Positions 43,215 to 51,383 of a stretch of 64,000 bases of DNA are shown piece by piece. This stretch comes from an uncultured Endomicrobiia bacterium (lineage in GTDB: Bacteria > Elusimicrobiota > Endomicrobiia > Endomicrobiales > Endomicrobiaceae). Positions within the stretch are counted from its first letter, which is position 1. Each line of letters begins with the position of its first letter. The DNA is taken from the NCBI GenBank assembly GCA_938040055.1, contig CALHWY010000020.1, positions 1 through 64,000 on the forward strand, read 5' to 3'. The position numbers and the translations under genes were made by a program. Under the pieces are notes generated by a model. It did no database searches. It was given only the letters and a program-made list of their open reading frames with translations, and was not told where the DNA came from.

Positions 43215-44465
43215 TTATTTCTTATCCGCAATGGCGGCGATGCCGGGAAGTTCTTTGCCTTCCAAAAACTCAAGCGAAGCTCCCCCTCCGGTAGAGATAT
43301 GGGAAATCTTTTTATCGACTCCGGCTTTTTTAACCGCGGAGACTGAATCACCCCCGCCCACGACCGAAACGGCTCCTTCTTCCGTGGCCTCGGCTACGAG
43401 CTTTGCTATTTCAACCGTTCCTTTTGAAAATCCGTCTATTTCAAAAATCCCCAAAGGCCCGTTCCATACTATGGTTTTCGCTTCTTTTACAGCCTTAGCA
43501 AACTCTTCAACGGATTTGGGCCCGATATCGGCCCCCATAAAACCTTCGGGTATGGCCTCGTCATTTGTAGTCTCGACTGAGGCGCCCGCAGGAACGGCTT
43601 TATTTGAAAAATCAATCTTATCCGCAATAATGTGGTCTACGGGAAGAAGAAACTCTATCTTTTTTTCTTTGGCTTTTTTAAGAAGTTCCGCAGCCAGATC
43701 GAGCTTATCGTCTTCCACTAGAGAAGTCCCCACGCTTACGCCCTGCGATTTTAAAAAAGTATACGCCATCGCGCCGCCGATTATTATGGAATCGACTTTG
43801 TTTAAAAGATTTTCAATAACGCTTATCTTGTCGGAGACTTTAGCCCCGCCGAGAATTGCGAGAAAAGGCCTTACCGGTTTATCAAGAGCGTCCCCGAGAA
43901 ATTTCAATTCTTTTTCCAGAAGAAAACCAACTGCGGCCTCTTTGACGTATTTAACTATTCCGGATGTGGAAGCATGCGCTCTGTGAACCGTCCCGAAAGC
44001 GTCCTGGACGAAAACTTCGCCCATGGAAGCAAGTTCTTTGGCGAAAGCCTCCATAGCGTTTTTATCTTTTTCTCCCGCGGAATTCTTTCCTTCTTCTTCG
44101 GGATGAAATCTGAGATTTTCAAGAAGAACTATCTCTCCGGGCTTTAAATCCGCGGCGGCTTTTTTCGCTTCGGCGCTTATGCAGTCGCCTTCAACAAACT
44201 TTACCTTTCTGCCGATAAGCTCGCTTAACCGCGGAGCAACGGGCTTCAAACTCATTTCGGCGACGACTTTGCCTTTAGGCCTTCCGAGATGAGCCATAAG
44301 AATTACCGCCGCGTCCTGCTCAAGCAAATACCGGATGGTGGGAACCGTAGCGGCTATCCTTTTATCGTTTGTAATATTAAGGTTTGCGTCAAGAGGCACG
44401 TTATAATCGACCCTGACCAAAACTTTTTTGCCTTTCACGCATATGTCTTTGAGTGTTTTTTTCAT
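43215..44465 (-). CDS. pgk: Phosphoglycerate kinase
   Basis: Transfers phosphate between 1,3-bisphosphoglycerate and ADP in glycolysis. 416 residues, slightly longer than the usual 390-400. The N-terminal domain has VLVRVDYNVPLD and the basic-patch region LMAHLGRPKG. The nucleotide-binding C-terminal domain has ILGGAKVSDKISVIENLL, IIGGAMAYTFLK and the VVGGGDSVSAVKKAG and ISTGGGASLEFLEGKELPG glycine-rich segments. It lies 111 bases after gap with a strong hairpin terminator between. Confidence 0.98.
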   Translation of the reverse strand: MKKTLKDICVKGKKVLVRVDYNVPLDANLNITNDKRIAATVPTIRYLLEQDAAVILMAHLGRPKGKVVAEMSLKPVAPRLSELIGRKVKFVEGDCISAEAKKAAADLKPGEIVLLENLRFHPEEEGKNSAGEKDKNAMEAFAKELASMGEVFVQDAFGTVHRAHASTSGIVKYVKEAAVGFLLEKELKFLGDALDKPVRPFLAILGGAKVSDKISVIENLLNKVDSIIIGGAMAYTFLKSQGVSVGTSLVEDDKLDLAAELLKKAKEKKIEFLLPVDHIIADKIDFSNKAVPAGASVETTNDEAIPEGFMGADIGPKSVEEFAKAVKEAKTIVWNGPLGIFEIDGFSKGTVEIAKLVAEATEEGAVSVVGGGDSVSAVKKAGVDKKISHISTGGGASLEFLEGKELPGIAAIADKK

Positions 44466-44496
44466 AATTTACCTTCTTTTTTTATTTGTCCGGCTT

Positions 44497-44540
44497 TTAA
44501 AAAAATCGGGCTCAGCCCGTAGCAACAGGCCGAACCCGAT
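44497..44540 (-). terminator. Strong hairpin with U-run between gap and pgk
   Basis: On the minus strand AUCGGGUUCGGCCUG pairs with the opposite arm CGGGCUGAGCCCGAU over 15 positions, followed by UUUUUUU. It follows gap by about 35 bases. With only about 40 bases before pgk and no promoter seen there, it should act as a partial terminator, making gap mRNA more abundant than pgk mRNA. Confidence 0.88.
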
Positions 44541-44576
44541 AAAGTTAACGCTATATTTTTTTGCAAAACATTTCGT

Positions 44577-45593
44577 TTATTTTACTCCGGCAAAATATTT
44601 AATCGTCCTGACCATCTGCGTCGTGTAACTGTTTTCATTATCGTACCATGAAACGACCTGAACCTGATATGTATCGTCGTCAATTTTGATAACCATTGTC
44701 TGAGTGGCGTCAAAGAGGGAACCGAAAGAGCAGCCTATAATGTCGGATGAAACCAGTTCTTCTTCCGTATATCCGAAAGATTCGTCGGAAGCTTTCTTCA
44801 TCGCCGCGTTAACGGATTCTTTCGTTATGTCTTTTCCTTTTACGACGGCTACAAGTATCGTGCTGGAACCCGTTTTTACCGGAACTCTCTGCGCCGAACC
44901 TATAAGTTTTTTGTTGAGTTCGGGAATAACGAGGCCGATGGCTTTTGCCGCTCCCGTGGAATTAGGAACTATATTTTCCGCGGCGGCTCTCGCCCTTCTC
45001 AAATCGCCTTTGGGATGGGGCCCGTCAAGAGTCATCTGGTCGCCGGTATAAGCGTGGACGGTCGTCATAATGCCCGTCTGGACAGGAGCATAATCATTAA
45101 GCGCTTTTGCCATGGGCGCAAGACAGTTAGTAGTGCATGAAGCCGCTGAAATTATATTGTCTCCCGCTTTAAGAATATTATGGTTGACGTTAAAAACTAC
45201 CGTAGGAAGATCGTCTCCCGCAGGGGCGGAAATAACGACTTTCTTTGCGCCGGCGTCAATATGCGCCTGAGATTTCGCTTTTGAAGTATAAAAACCCGTG
45301 CATTCAAGAACCACGTCCACTCCGAGTTTTTCCCAGGGAAGATTTTTCGCGTCTTTTTCCGCGTAAATCGTGATTTCTTTCCCGTCGACTTTTATTGAAT
45401 TGTCAGTAAATGACACTTTGTCGGCAAGGGCGTAAGTGCCCTGCGCAGAGTCATATTTAAGCAAATGCGCCAACATCCTAGGACTTGTCAAATCATTTAT
45501 GGCGACGACCTCATATCCTTCCGCGCCGAACATCTGCCTGAAAGCCAATCTTCCGATTCTGCCGAAACCGTTAATCGCAACTTTTACTGCCAT
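44577..45593 (-). CDS. gap: Glyceraldehyde-3-phosphate dehydrogenase
   Basis: NAD-dependent glycolytic enzyme, 338 residues. Rossmann start INGFGRIGRLAFR, catalytic cysteine in SAASCTTNCLAP (about residue 155) and the late WYDNENSYTTQMV motif. The asparagine/aspartate at the NAD ribose site (AINDL) suggests NAD preference. A strong AGGAGG ribosome-binding site lies 6 bases ahead of the ATG and a good promoter about 60 bases upstream, consistent with high expression. Confidence 0.98.
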   Translation of the reverse strand: MAVKVAINGFGRIGRLAFRQMFGAEGYEVVAINDLTSPRMLAHLLKYDSAQGTYALADKVSFTDNSIKVDGKEITIYAEKDAKNLPWEKLGVDVVLECTGFYTSKAKSQAHIDAGAKKVVISAPAGDDLPTVVFNVNHNILKAGDNIISAASCTTNCLAPMAKALNDYAPVQTGIMTTVHAYTGDQMTLDGPHPKGDLRRARAAAENIVPNSTGAAKAIGLVIPELNKKLIGSAQRVPVKTGSSTILVAVVKGKDITKESVNAAMKKASDESFGYTEEELVSSDIIGCSFGSLFDATQTMVIKIDDDTYQVQVVSWYDNENSYTTQMVRTIKYFAGVK

Positions 45594-45650
45594 AATAATC
45601 CTCCTGGTTCGTTTTATTTTTCTAAAGGTTAGACTGAATTTATTGTTATG

Positions 45651-45679
45651 ATACTATAAAATAATAAAAACCTTGTCAA
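45651..45679 (-). promoter_or_regulatory. Promoter of gap-pgk
   Basis: TTGACA (45679-45674), 17-base spacer, TAGTAT (45656-45651), giving a leader of about 50 bases with AGGAGG before gap. Confidence 0.82.
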
Positions 45680-45714
45680 ATCGGCGAAAAAAGCTATCAA
45701 TCGCCCGCTTTTGC

Positions 45715-46804
45715 CTACTTTTTCTTATTGCCCAGTTTCCAATTCAGGTAAGCGTCCACGAAAGCGTCTATATCTCCGTCCATAACCGCGGACACCTGGG
45801 AAGTTTCATAGCCCGTGCGGGCGTCTTTTACAAGCTGGTAAGGCATAAATACATACGAACGTATCTGGCTTCCCCATTCGATTGAGCCTTTTTCGCTATA
45901 GTGTTTTTCGAAAGAAGCGCGCTGTTTTTCACGCTCAAGTTCATAAAGCCTGGCTTTAAGAAGTTTCATGGCCGTCGCCCTGTTTTTTATCTGCGATCTG
46001 TCATTTTGCGACTGCACGATTATCCCGCTGGGCAAATGGGTTATTCTCACGGCGGAATCCGTTTTATTAATATGCTGCCCGCCCGCCCCGGAAGCCCTGT
46101 AAGTGTCGATTCTTATATCTTTATCTTCCACCGCTATGTCTATATCGTCTTCGACTTCGGGTATTACGTCAACGGAAGAAAAGGAAGTGTGCCTTCTTTT
46201 ATTGGAATCGAAAGGGGATATTCTCACAAGCCTGTGGACCCCTATTTCAGACTGTAAAAAACCGTAAGCGTATTCGCCTTTTATTATCATCGTCAGGCTT
46301 TTTATTCCGGCTTCGTCCCCGTCAAGGCTGTCGACCACCTCCACTTCAAAATCTTTATCTTCGGCCCATCTTGAATACATTCTTACAAGCATCTGCGCCC
46401 AGTCGCACGACTCGGTTCCGCCGGCTCCGGCATGTATCGACACGATAGCGTTATTTCTGTCATGCTCTCCGCCGAGTTTTGTTTTTGTTTCGAAAGCCGA
46501 CAGCTTTTTTTCAAGCTTACGGCTTCCCTCCTCTATATCTTTTAAAAGGCTTTCGTCATTTTCGCTTTCGGCAAGCGCTTTGAGTTCAAGCAGATCTTTT
46601 ATCTGCTTATCCATGCCGCTCCAAAGCAGACAGGCGTTTTTAAGCGCGTCGAGAACGGACATGGTTTTTTTAGCTTTATTCCGGTCGTCCCAGAAACCCG
46701 GAGAGGAAATTTCGGATTCAAGCTCTTTGATCCGCTTCAATTTTGAATCTATGTCAAAGCGACCCCCTTAACTTTTCTATACGCTCTTTCTGCCGTTGTA
46801 ACAT
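45715..46804 (-). CDS. prfB: Peptide chain release factor 2 with programmed +1 frameshift
   Basis: RF2 releases peptides at UGA and UAA codons. The main frame (from 46755 down) carries the SPF anticodon-like motif (RISPFDSNKRRH) and the GGQ catalytic motif (GAGGQHINKTDSA). Upstream, ATG at 46804 behind GGAG opens a 16-codon zero frame ending CTT TGA C (46759-46753), preceded by the Shine-Dalgarno-like AGGGGG. This is the known autoregulatory site: ribosomes shift +1 at CUU-UGA, more often when RF2 is scarce. The mature protein is about 362 residues. The start follows the last lnt gene by 10 bases. Confidence 0.97.
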
Positions 46805-46814
46805 TGCAATCTCC

Positions 46815-48326
46815 TTATATTATCAATACCGCCGTAAGCAAAAAAACAAAGACAAAGGCGCACGCCAATACGAACAAATCTCCTCTTTCGGTATAAAAAG
46901 ACATAAAACCGTTTTGCAAAAACTCGCCGCTTATAAAAGCTTCTTTCATCGCTTTGGCAGAATTTTTTATTCTTCCGGAAGCTTCTATTATTCCGGAAAC
47001 TCCGGAATTCGCCGAAACAAGCACGGCTTTTCTGTTTTCAACCGCCCTGAACACATTCATCATAAAATGTTGGTACGGCGCGGCCGTGTCGAAAAACCAG
47101 GCGTCATTGGTGTGATTGGTCAGCACTTTTGCGCCGTTAAGACAAAATCTCCTGGCAATATCAGGAAAAAAATTTTCGGAACAGAGGGTCGCGCCCGCGT
47201 AAATTTTACCGTCGGTAAAAATCCGCGCGTCTTTTCCTTTCACGAAATGCCCCATTTCATTTAAAACGCCGAAAAATTTACCCAAAAATTTCTGAAAAGG
47301 AACGTATTCCCCGAAAGGAACAAGATGGTTTTTCATATGCAACGCCGTATATCCTTCTCCGTCAGGCCTGAAAGCGAAAACCGCGTTAAAAAGTCTGTGA
47401 GTCCCGTCGCTGTAGGGAGCTCCCATAATGCTCAGTCCTCCGGCAGCCTGCGTTATCCTTTTAGCCGTTTTATACGTCTGTCTGTCCCACGGCAGAAAAT
47501 CCGGAAGGGCGGTTTCAGGCCAGACTATAAGATCCGGGTTCATTTCCGCGGCTTTAAAAGCGTATTTCTCAAGTCCGGATAAAATATCGTCTTTATAATT
47601 CTGATCCCATTTCTTATACTGGTCGACATTAGGCTGCACTATAACGGCGCTGAAAAATCCGTCTCCGAAAAACTTGAATTTGTCAAGTCTGTACATCCCG
47701 AAAACCGAAACGGAAACGATAAGAAAAACGGCGGCAAACAGATATTTATCTCCTTTATCGCGGGAAAACCAAAAGTAAAACAGCATATTGCACGCCACCA
47801 GCAGAAAAGAAACGCCGTATACGGCCGAGAACTCGGCTATTTGTATCGCTTCTGTAAACCTGTATTGCGAATAACCCATAAGAACCCACGGAAAACCGGT
47901 TAAAAAATATGTGCGCGCATATTCGAGCAAAACCCAGGCGCAAGCGGCAAAAAGAGAAATTATCCACGGGGATAAAAAAGATTTTTTCGAAATATTGACA
48001 AAAAAACCCCACAGCGCCCAGTATAAAGCCAGATAGGCCCACAAAGCGCATGCCGCCGAAAACGCCTGTACGTATGAGCCGGTATTGAACTCAAGCATAG
48101 GAATAAGCCAGTAAAGAGCCGCGGCGTTAAAAACAAATCCGGAGACAAAACCGTAAAGAACCGCTGTTTTCGCCGAAGAGCGCATCAGCGCGTAAACAAG
48201 CGGGACAAGAGCGGTCCACGCTAAAAAAAACAAATTCATTTTAGGAAAAGACGCGGCCGAAACAATGCCGGTAAGAACGCATAAAAATAAATATTTAAAA
48301 TATCCGTAAATTTTCTTTATTGCCAT
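46815..48326 (-). CDS. lnt: Apolipoprotein N-acyltransferase, copy 1 of 3
   Basis: Adds the third acyl chain to the N-terminal cysteine of lipoproteins in the inner membrane. 503 residues: N-terminal membrane segments (about 1-220), then a nitrilase-fold domain. The catalytic triad fits E. coli E267/K335/C387 as E271 (VWPETA), K332 (HMKNHLVPFGEY) and C382 (LCSENFF). The residue after the cysteine is Ser rather than the usual Tyr, but the following Glu is kept. It keeps the common WPE motif, unlike the other two copies. The start overlaps copy 2 by 32 bases, and the stop is 10 bases before prfB. Confidence 0.93.
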   Translation of the reverse strand: MAIKKIYGYFKYLFLCVLTGIVSAASFPKMNLFFLAWTALVPLVYALMRSSAKTAVLYGFVSGFVFNAAALYWLIPMLEFNTGSYVQAFSAACALWAYLALYWALWGFFVNISKKSFLSPWIISLFAACAWVLLEYARTYFLTGFPWVLMGYSQYRFTEAIQIAEFSAVYGVSFLLVACNMLFYFWFSRDKGDKYLFAAVFLIVSVSVFGMYRLDKFKFFGDGFFSAVIVQPNVDQYKKWDQNYKDDILSGLEKYAFKAAEMNPDLIVWPETALPDFLPWDRQTYKTAKRITQAAGGLSIMGAPYSDGTHRLFNAVFAFRPDGEGYTALHMKNHLVPFGEYVPFQKFLGKFFGVLNEMGHFVKGKDARIFTDGKIYAGATLCSENFFPDIARRFCLNGAKVLTNHTNDAWFFDTAAPYQHFMMNVFRAVENRKAVLVSANSGVSGIIEASGRIKNSAKAMKEAFISGEFLQNGFMSFYTERGDLFVLACAFVFVFLLTAVLII

Positions 48327-49848
48327 GATTTAATTTATGCCTTTTAAAAAAAATGAACACACAGTAGAAGAAGAAAAACAAAATACATAAACGGGCGAAA
48401 ACGTCTCCGTAAAGCACATAAAAAGTCAAATAGCCGTTTTGCCTGAAAGTTCCGCTTATTACCGCCCTTTCGCAAACTTTCGCGGAAACCGAAATTTTTC
48501 CGCACGCGTCTATTATAGCCGAAACGCCGGTATTGGACGCGGCTATCATAGCTTTGCGGCTTTCAACGCAGCGCATAACATTCGCGCAAAAATGCTTATG
48601 CAAAGCGGATGAGTCGAGATACCAGGCGTCATTGGTGTGATTGGTCAGCACGCGCGCTCCGGAAAGCACAAAACGCCTCATTATTGAAGGAAAAAAATTT
48701 TCCGAACAAATCAAAGGCCCGACAAAAAGTTTTCCGTCGGTAAATACTTCGGAGTCCGTTCCCCTGACCGAATCGTCGTTTTTTTCGTATATGCCGAGCA
48801 GTTCGGCAAGAGGCTCGGGTACCGGAAGATATTCGCCGAAAGGCACAAGATGATTTTTAAAATGCACAGCTTTATAAGCGCCGCCGGCGTCGAAATAAAA
48901 AACCGCATTAAACAAATTTTGCGAACCGTCAAGATAAGGCGCGCCGATAATATTGAAACCGCCTGCGGTTTTTGCGAGTTTTGCGGCAAAATCATAAGAC
49001 TGCGCCTGATCCGTAATAAGGTTTATTATCTCGCTTTCGGACCAGACATTAATATCCGCCCCTGTTTCGGACAGTTCGCCAGCTTCAAATTCAAGCACGG
49101 CCGCTATCTCGTTCCAGTAAGAATAATCGAGCTTTTTATATTGCTCGATATTCGACTGCACCGCCGCCGCGGTATATTCTTTTTCTCCGAAATCCTTGAA
49201 AGCATTATATCTGAAAACGCCGAAAGCTAAAAGAACCGCAAAAACGGACGCCGCGGCAAGCGCATAAAATTTTCTGCCTTCCGCCGCTGCAAAATACAAA
49301 AAACCGTTAACCGATATTAGGGCGAAAGAAATCCCGTAAACCCCCGTGAATTCCGCTATTTGTATTATGTATGTAAACGAATACTGGCTGTATCCAGCAA
49401 TAAGCCACGGCCAGCCGGTCAGAATATTGGCTCTTATATATTCAAACGAAATCCACAAGCAAGCCGACAATATTATAAACAGCCATGGTTTAGCGCAATG
49501 CTTTTTTATAAGCGATAAAAGCAATCCCCACAATCCCCAGTAAAGGGCAAAATACGAGCAGAAAAAAATATAAAAAATTACCGCGGCAAAATAATTTCCG
49601 GTAAACAGTTCAACGGTATTTATAAGCCAGAAATTAGCCTGCAAGTTAAAAACCGAGCCGGCTGAAAAAGCGTAGAAAAACGAATGCGCCGGTTTTTCGG
49701 TTCCGCAAATAACATAAAATAACGGAATAAAAGCGGCCCAGGCTAAAAAAACAAGATTCGTCTTAGGAAAAGACAAAGCAAGAGCGGCGCCCGTTAAGAC
49801 GCATAACGATATATTTTTATATTTTTGTCCGAATACGGTTTTTAACAT
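48295..49848 (-). CDS. lnt: Apolipoprotein N-acyltransferase, copy 2 of 3
   Basis: Same family and layout as its neighbours; 517 residues from the ATG at 49848 (the open frame continues 10 codons further). Triad predicted as E271 (VWSESE), K331 (HFKNHLVPFGEY) and C381 (ICSENFF). It shares distinctive words with copy 3 (YKKLD, WSESEIIN, GGFNIIGAPYLDG, GTFRQNGYLTFY), so copies 2 and 3 are the closest pair. All predicted catalytic residues are intact, which argues against decay. It overlaps copy 3 by about 32 bases. Confidence 0.92.
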   Translation of the reverse strand: MLKTVFGQKYKNISLCVLTGAALALSFPKTNLVFLAWAAFIPLFYVICGTEKPAHSFFYAFSAGSVFNLQANFWLINTVELFTGNYFAAVIFYIFFCSYFALYWGLWGLLLSLIKKHCAKPWLFIILSACLWISFEYIRANILTGWPWLIAGYSQYSFTYIIQIAEFTGVYGISFALISVNGFLYFAAAEGRKFYALAAASVFAVLLAFGVFRYNAFKDFGEKEYTAAAVQSNIEQYKKLDYSYWNEIAAVLEFEAGELSETGADINVWSESEIINLITDQAQSYDFAAKLAKTAGGFNIIGAPYLDGSQNLFNAVFYFDAGGAYKAVHFKNHLVPFGEYLPVPEPLAELLGIYEKNDDSVRGTDSEVFTDGKLFVGPLICSENFFPSIMRRFVLSGARVLTNHTNDAWYLDSSALHKHFCANVMRCVESRKAMIAASNTGVSAIIDACGKISVSAKVCERAVISGTFRQNGYLTFYVLYGDVFARLCILFFFFYCVFIFFKRHKLNHGNKENLRIF

Positions 49849-51349
49849 ATAATTTCCGGAAAAGAAAAGCTGCGGCAAAGAGCAAAATACAAACCATGCA
49901 GCCCGCGGTAAAAACGTCTCCGAAGCGCATATAAAAAGTCAAATAACCGTTTTGCCTGAAAGTTCCGCTTATTACCGCTCTTTCATAAACGCGCGTAGAA
50001 ACGGTTATCTTGCCGGCCGCGTCTATTATAGCAGAAACGCCGGTATTTGCGGCGGCTATAACCGCCTTGCGGCTTTCCACGGCCCGGAAAACATTGGCGC
50101 TGAAATGTTTATACGGACCAGAGGAGTCGAAAAACCATGCGTCATTGCTGTTGCTCGTCAAAACTTTCGCTCCGCCTAAAACAAACTTCCGCACAAGAGC
50201 GGGAAAAAAGTTCTCCGTGCATATAAGAGAACCGGCATAAATCTCGCCGTCATTAAAGACGACGGCGTCATAGCCTTTGACTTTACTTAAATCCACATTA
50301 TCGGCGCCGATATCAAGGTATTTCGAAAGTCCCAGCGGAAGATATTCGCCGAAAGGAATCAGATGGTTTTTTGTGTGCATTGAAACATATCCGCCTTTGC
50401 CGTCAAAGTGAAACACCGCTCCGAAAAGTTTTCCGTTGCCGTCGAGATAAGGCGCCCCGATAATATTAAAGCCTCCGGCCGTCTTCGCAAGCTTGTCGGC
50501 GAAAATATAAGCTTCCAGATCAAGCGGGATAAAATTTATTATTTCGCTTTCGGACCAGACGTTTAAATCCGCGCCGATTTCAGAGAGTTTTTCGGCGGAC
50601 TCTTCAAGCTTTGAAAAGGTTTCCTCCCTGTAGGAATTGTCAAGTTTTTTATATTGTTCCGTATTGGACTGCACGGCCGCGACAGTATATTCTTTTTCTC
50701 CGAATTCTTTAAAAGCATTATATCTGAACATCCCGAAAATAAAAACGGCGGAGAATACAGAAACCGCGGCTATGAAATGACTTTTTCTCTTTCCGCAAGC
50801 GCAAAAGTATAAAAGTCCGTTTATAAGAACTATTAAAAAAGAAACTCCATAAACTCCGGTAAATTCGGCGATTTGTATGATATAAGTGAACAGGTATTGG
50901 CTGTATCCCAGCAATGTCCACGGCCAGCCTGTTAGAACATAAGTTCTCGTATATTCCAGCAATACCCAAAGAGATGCCGAAATAAAAACAAAAACCAACG
51001 GCTTAGCATTAAGCCGTTTAATAAATGAAACAAGCGCGCCCCATACGCCCCAATACAGCGAAAAATAAAGACAAAGGACAATGTAAAAAAAAAGTGCCGT
51101 AATATAACTGTCCGTCAGAAGAAATATGCTGTCCAAAACAAAAAAAACGCCGTGCATATGCGCTGCCAATCCGGCCAGGAAAGCGTAAAAAAAAGACTGT
51201 TTTACGGAAGATCTGCAAATGACGTAAAAAAGCGGGACGAGAGCCGCCCACATCAAAAAAAACAGGTTCATTTTCGGAAAAGAAAAAGCCGTAAATAAAC
51301 CTGTCAGAACGCTTAACGCCGTGAAAAGATTTTTTTCTTGTAACTTCAT
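49817..51349 (-). CDS. lnt: Apolipoprotein N-acyltransferase, copy 3 of 3
   Basis: First of the three lnt genes to be transcribed, 34 bases after secA. 510 residues with the same membrane plus nitrilase layout. Triad predicted as E266 (VWSESE), K327 (HTKNHLIPFGEY) and C377 (ICTENFF). The NDAWF segment reads SNSNDAWFF, where copies 1 and 2 have TNHTNDAW. Three full-length, apparently catalytic copies in a row suggest specialised substrates or acyl donors rather than redundancy, but no direct evidence is available. Confidence 0.92.
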   Translation of the reverse strand: MKLQEKNLFTALSVLTGLFTAFSFPKMNLFFLMWAALVPLFYVICRSSVKQSFFYAFLAGLAAHMHGVFFVLDSIFLLTDSYITALFFYIVLCLYFSLYWGVWGALVSFIKRLNAKPLVFVFISASLWVLLEYTRTYVLTGWPWTLLGYSQYLFTYIIQIAEFTGVYGVSFLIVLINGLLYFCACGKRKSHFIAAVSVFSAVFIFGMFRYNAFKEFGEKEYTVAAVQSNTEQYKKLDNSYREETFSKLEESAEKLSEIGADLNVWSESEIINFIPLDLEAYIFADKLAKTAGGFNIIGAPYLDGNGKLFGAVFHFDGKGGYVSMHTKNHLIPFGEYLPLGLSKYLDIGADNVDLSKVKGYDAVVFNDGEIYAGSLICTENFFPALVRKFVLGGAKVLTSNSNDAWFFDSSGPYKHFSANVFRAVESRKAVIAAANTGVSAIIDAAGKITVSTRVYERAVISGTFRQNGYLTFYMRFGDVFTAGCMVCILLFAAAFLFRKLYVKNRIRTKI

Positions 51350-51383
51350 TAAATAAAACCGGGTGCTTTATTACGCGCAAAAG

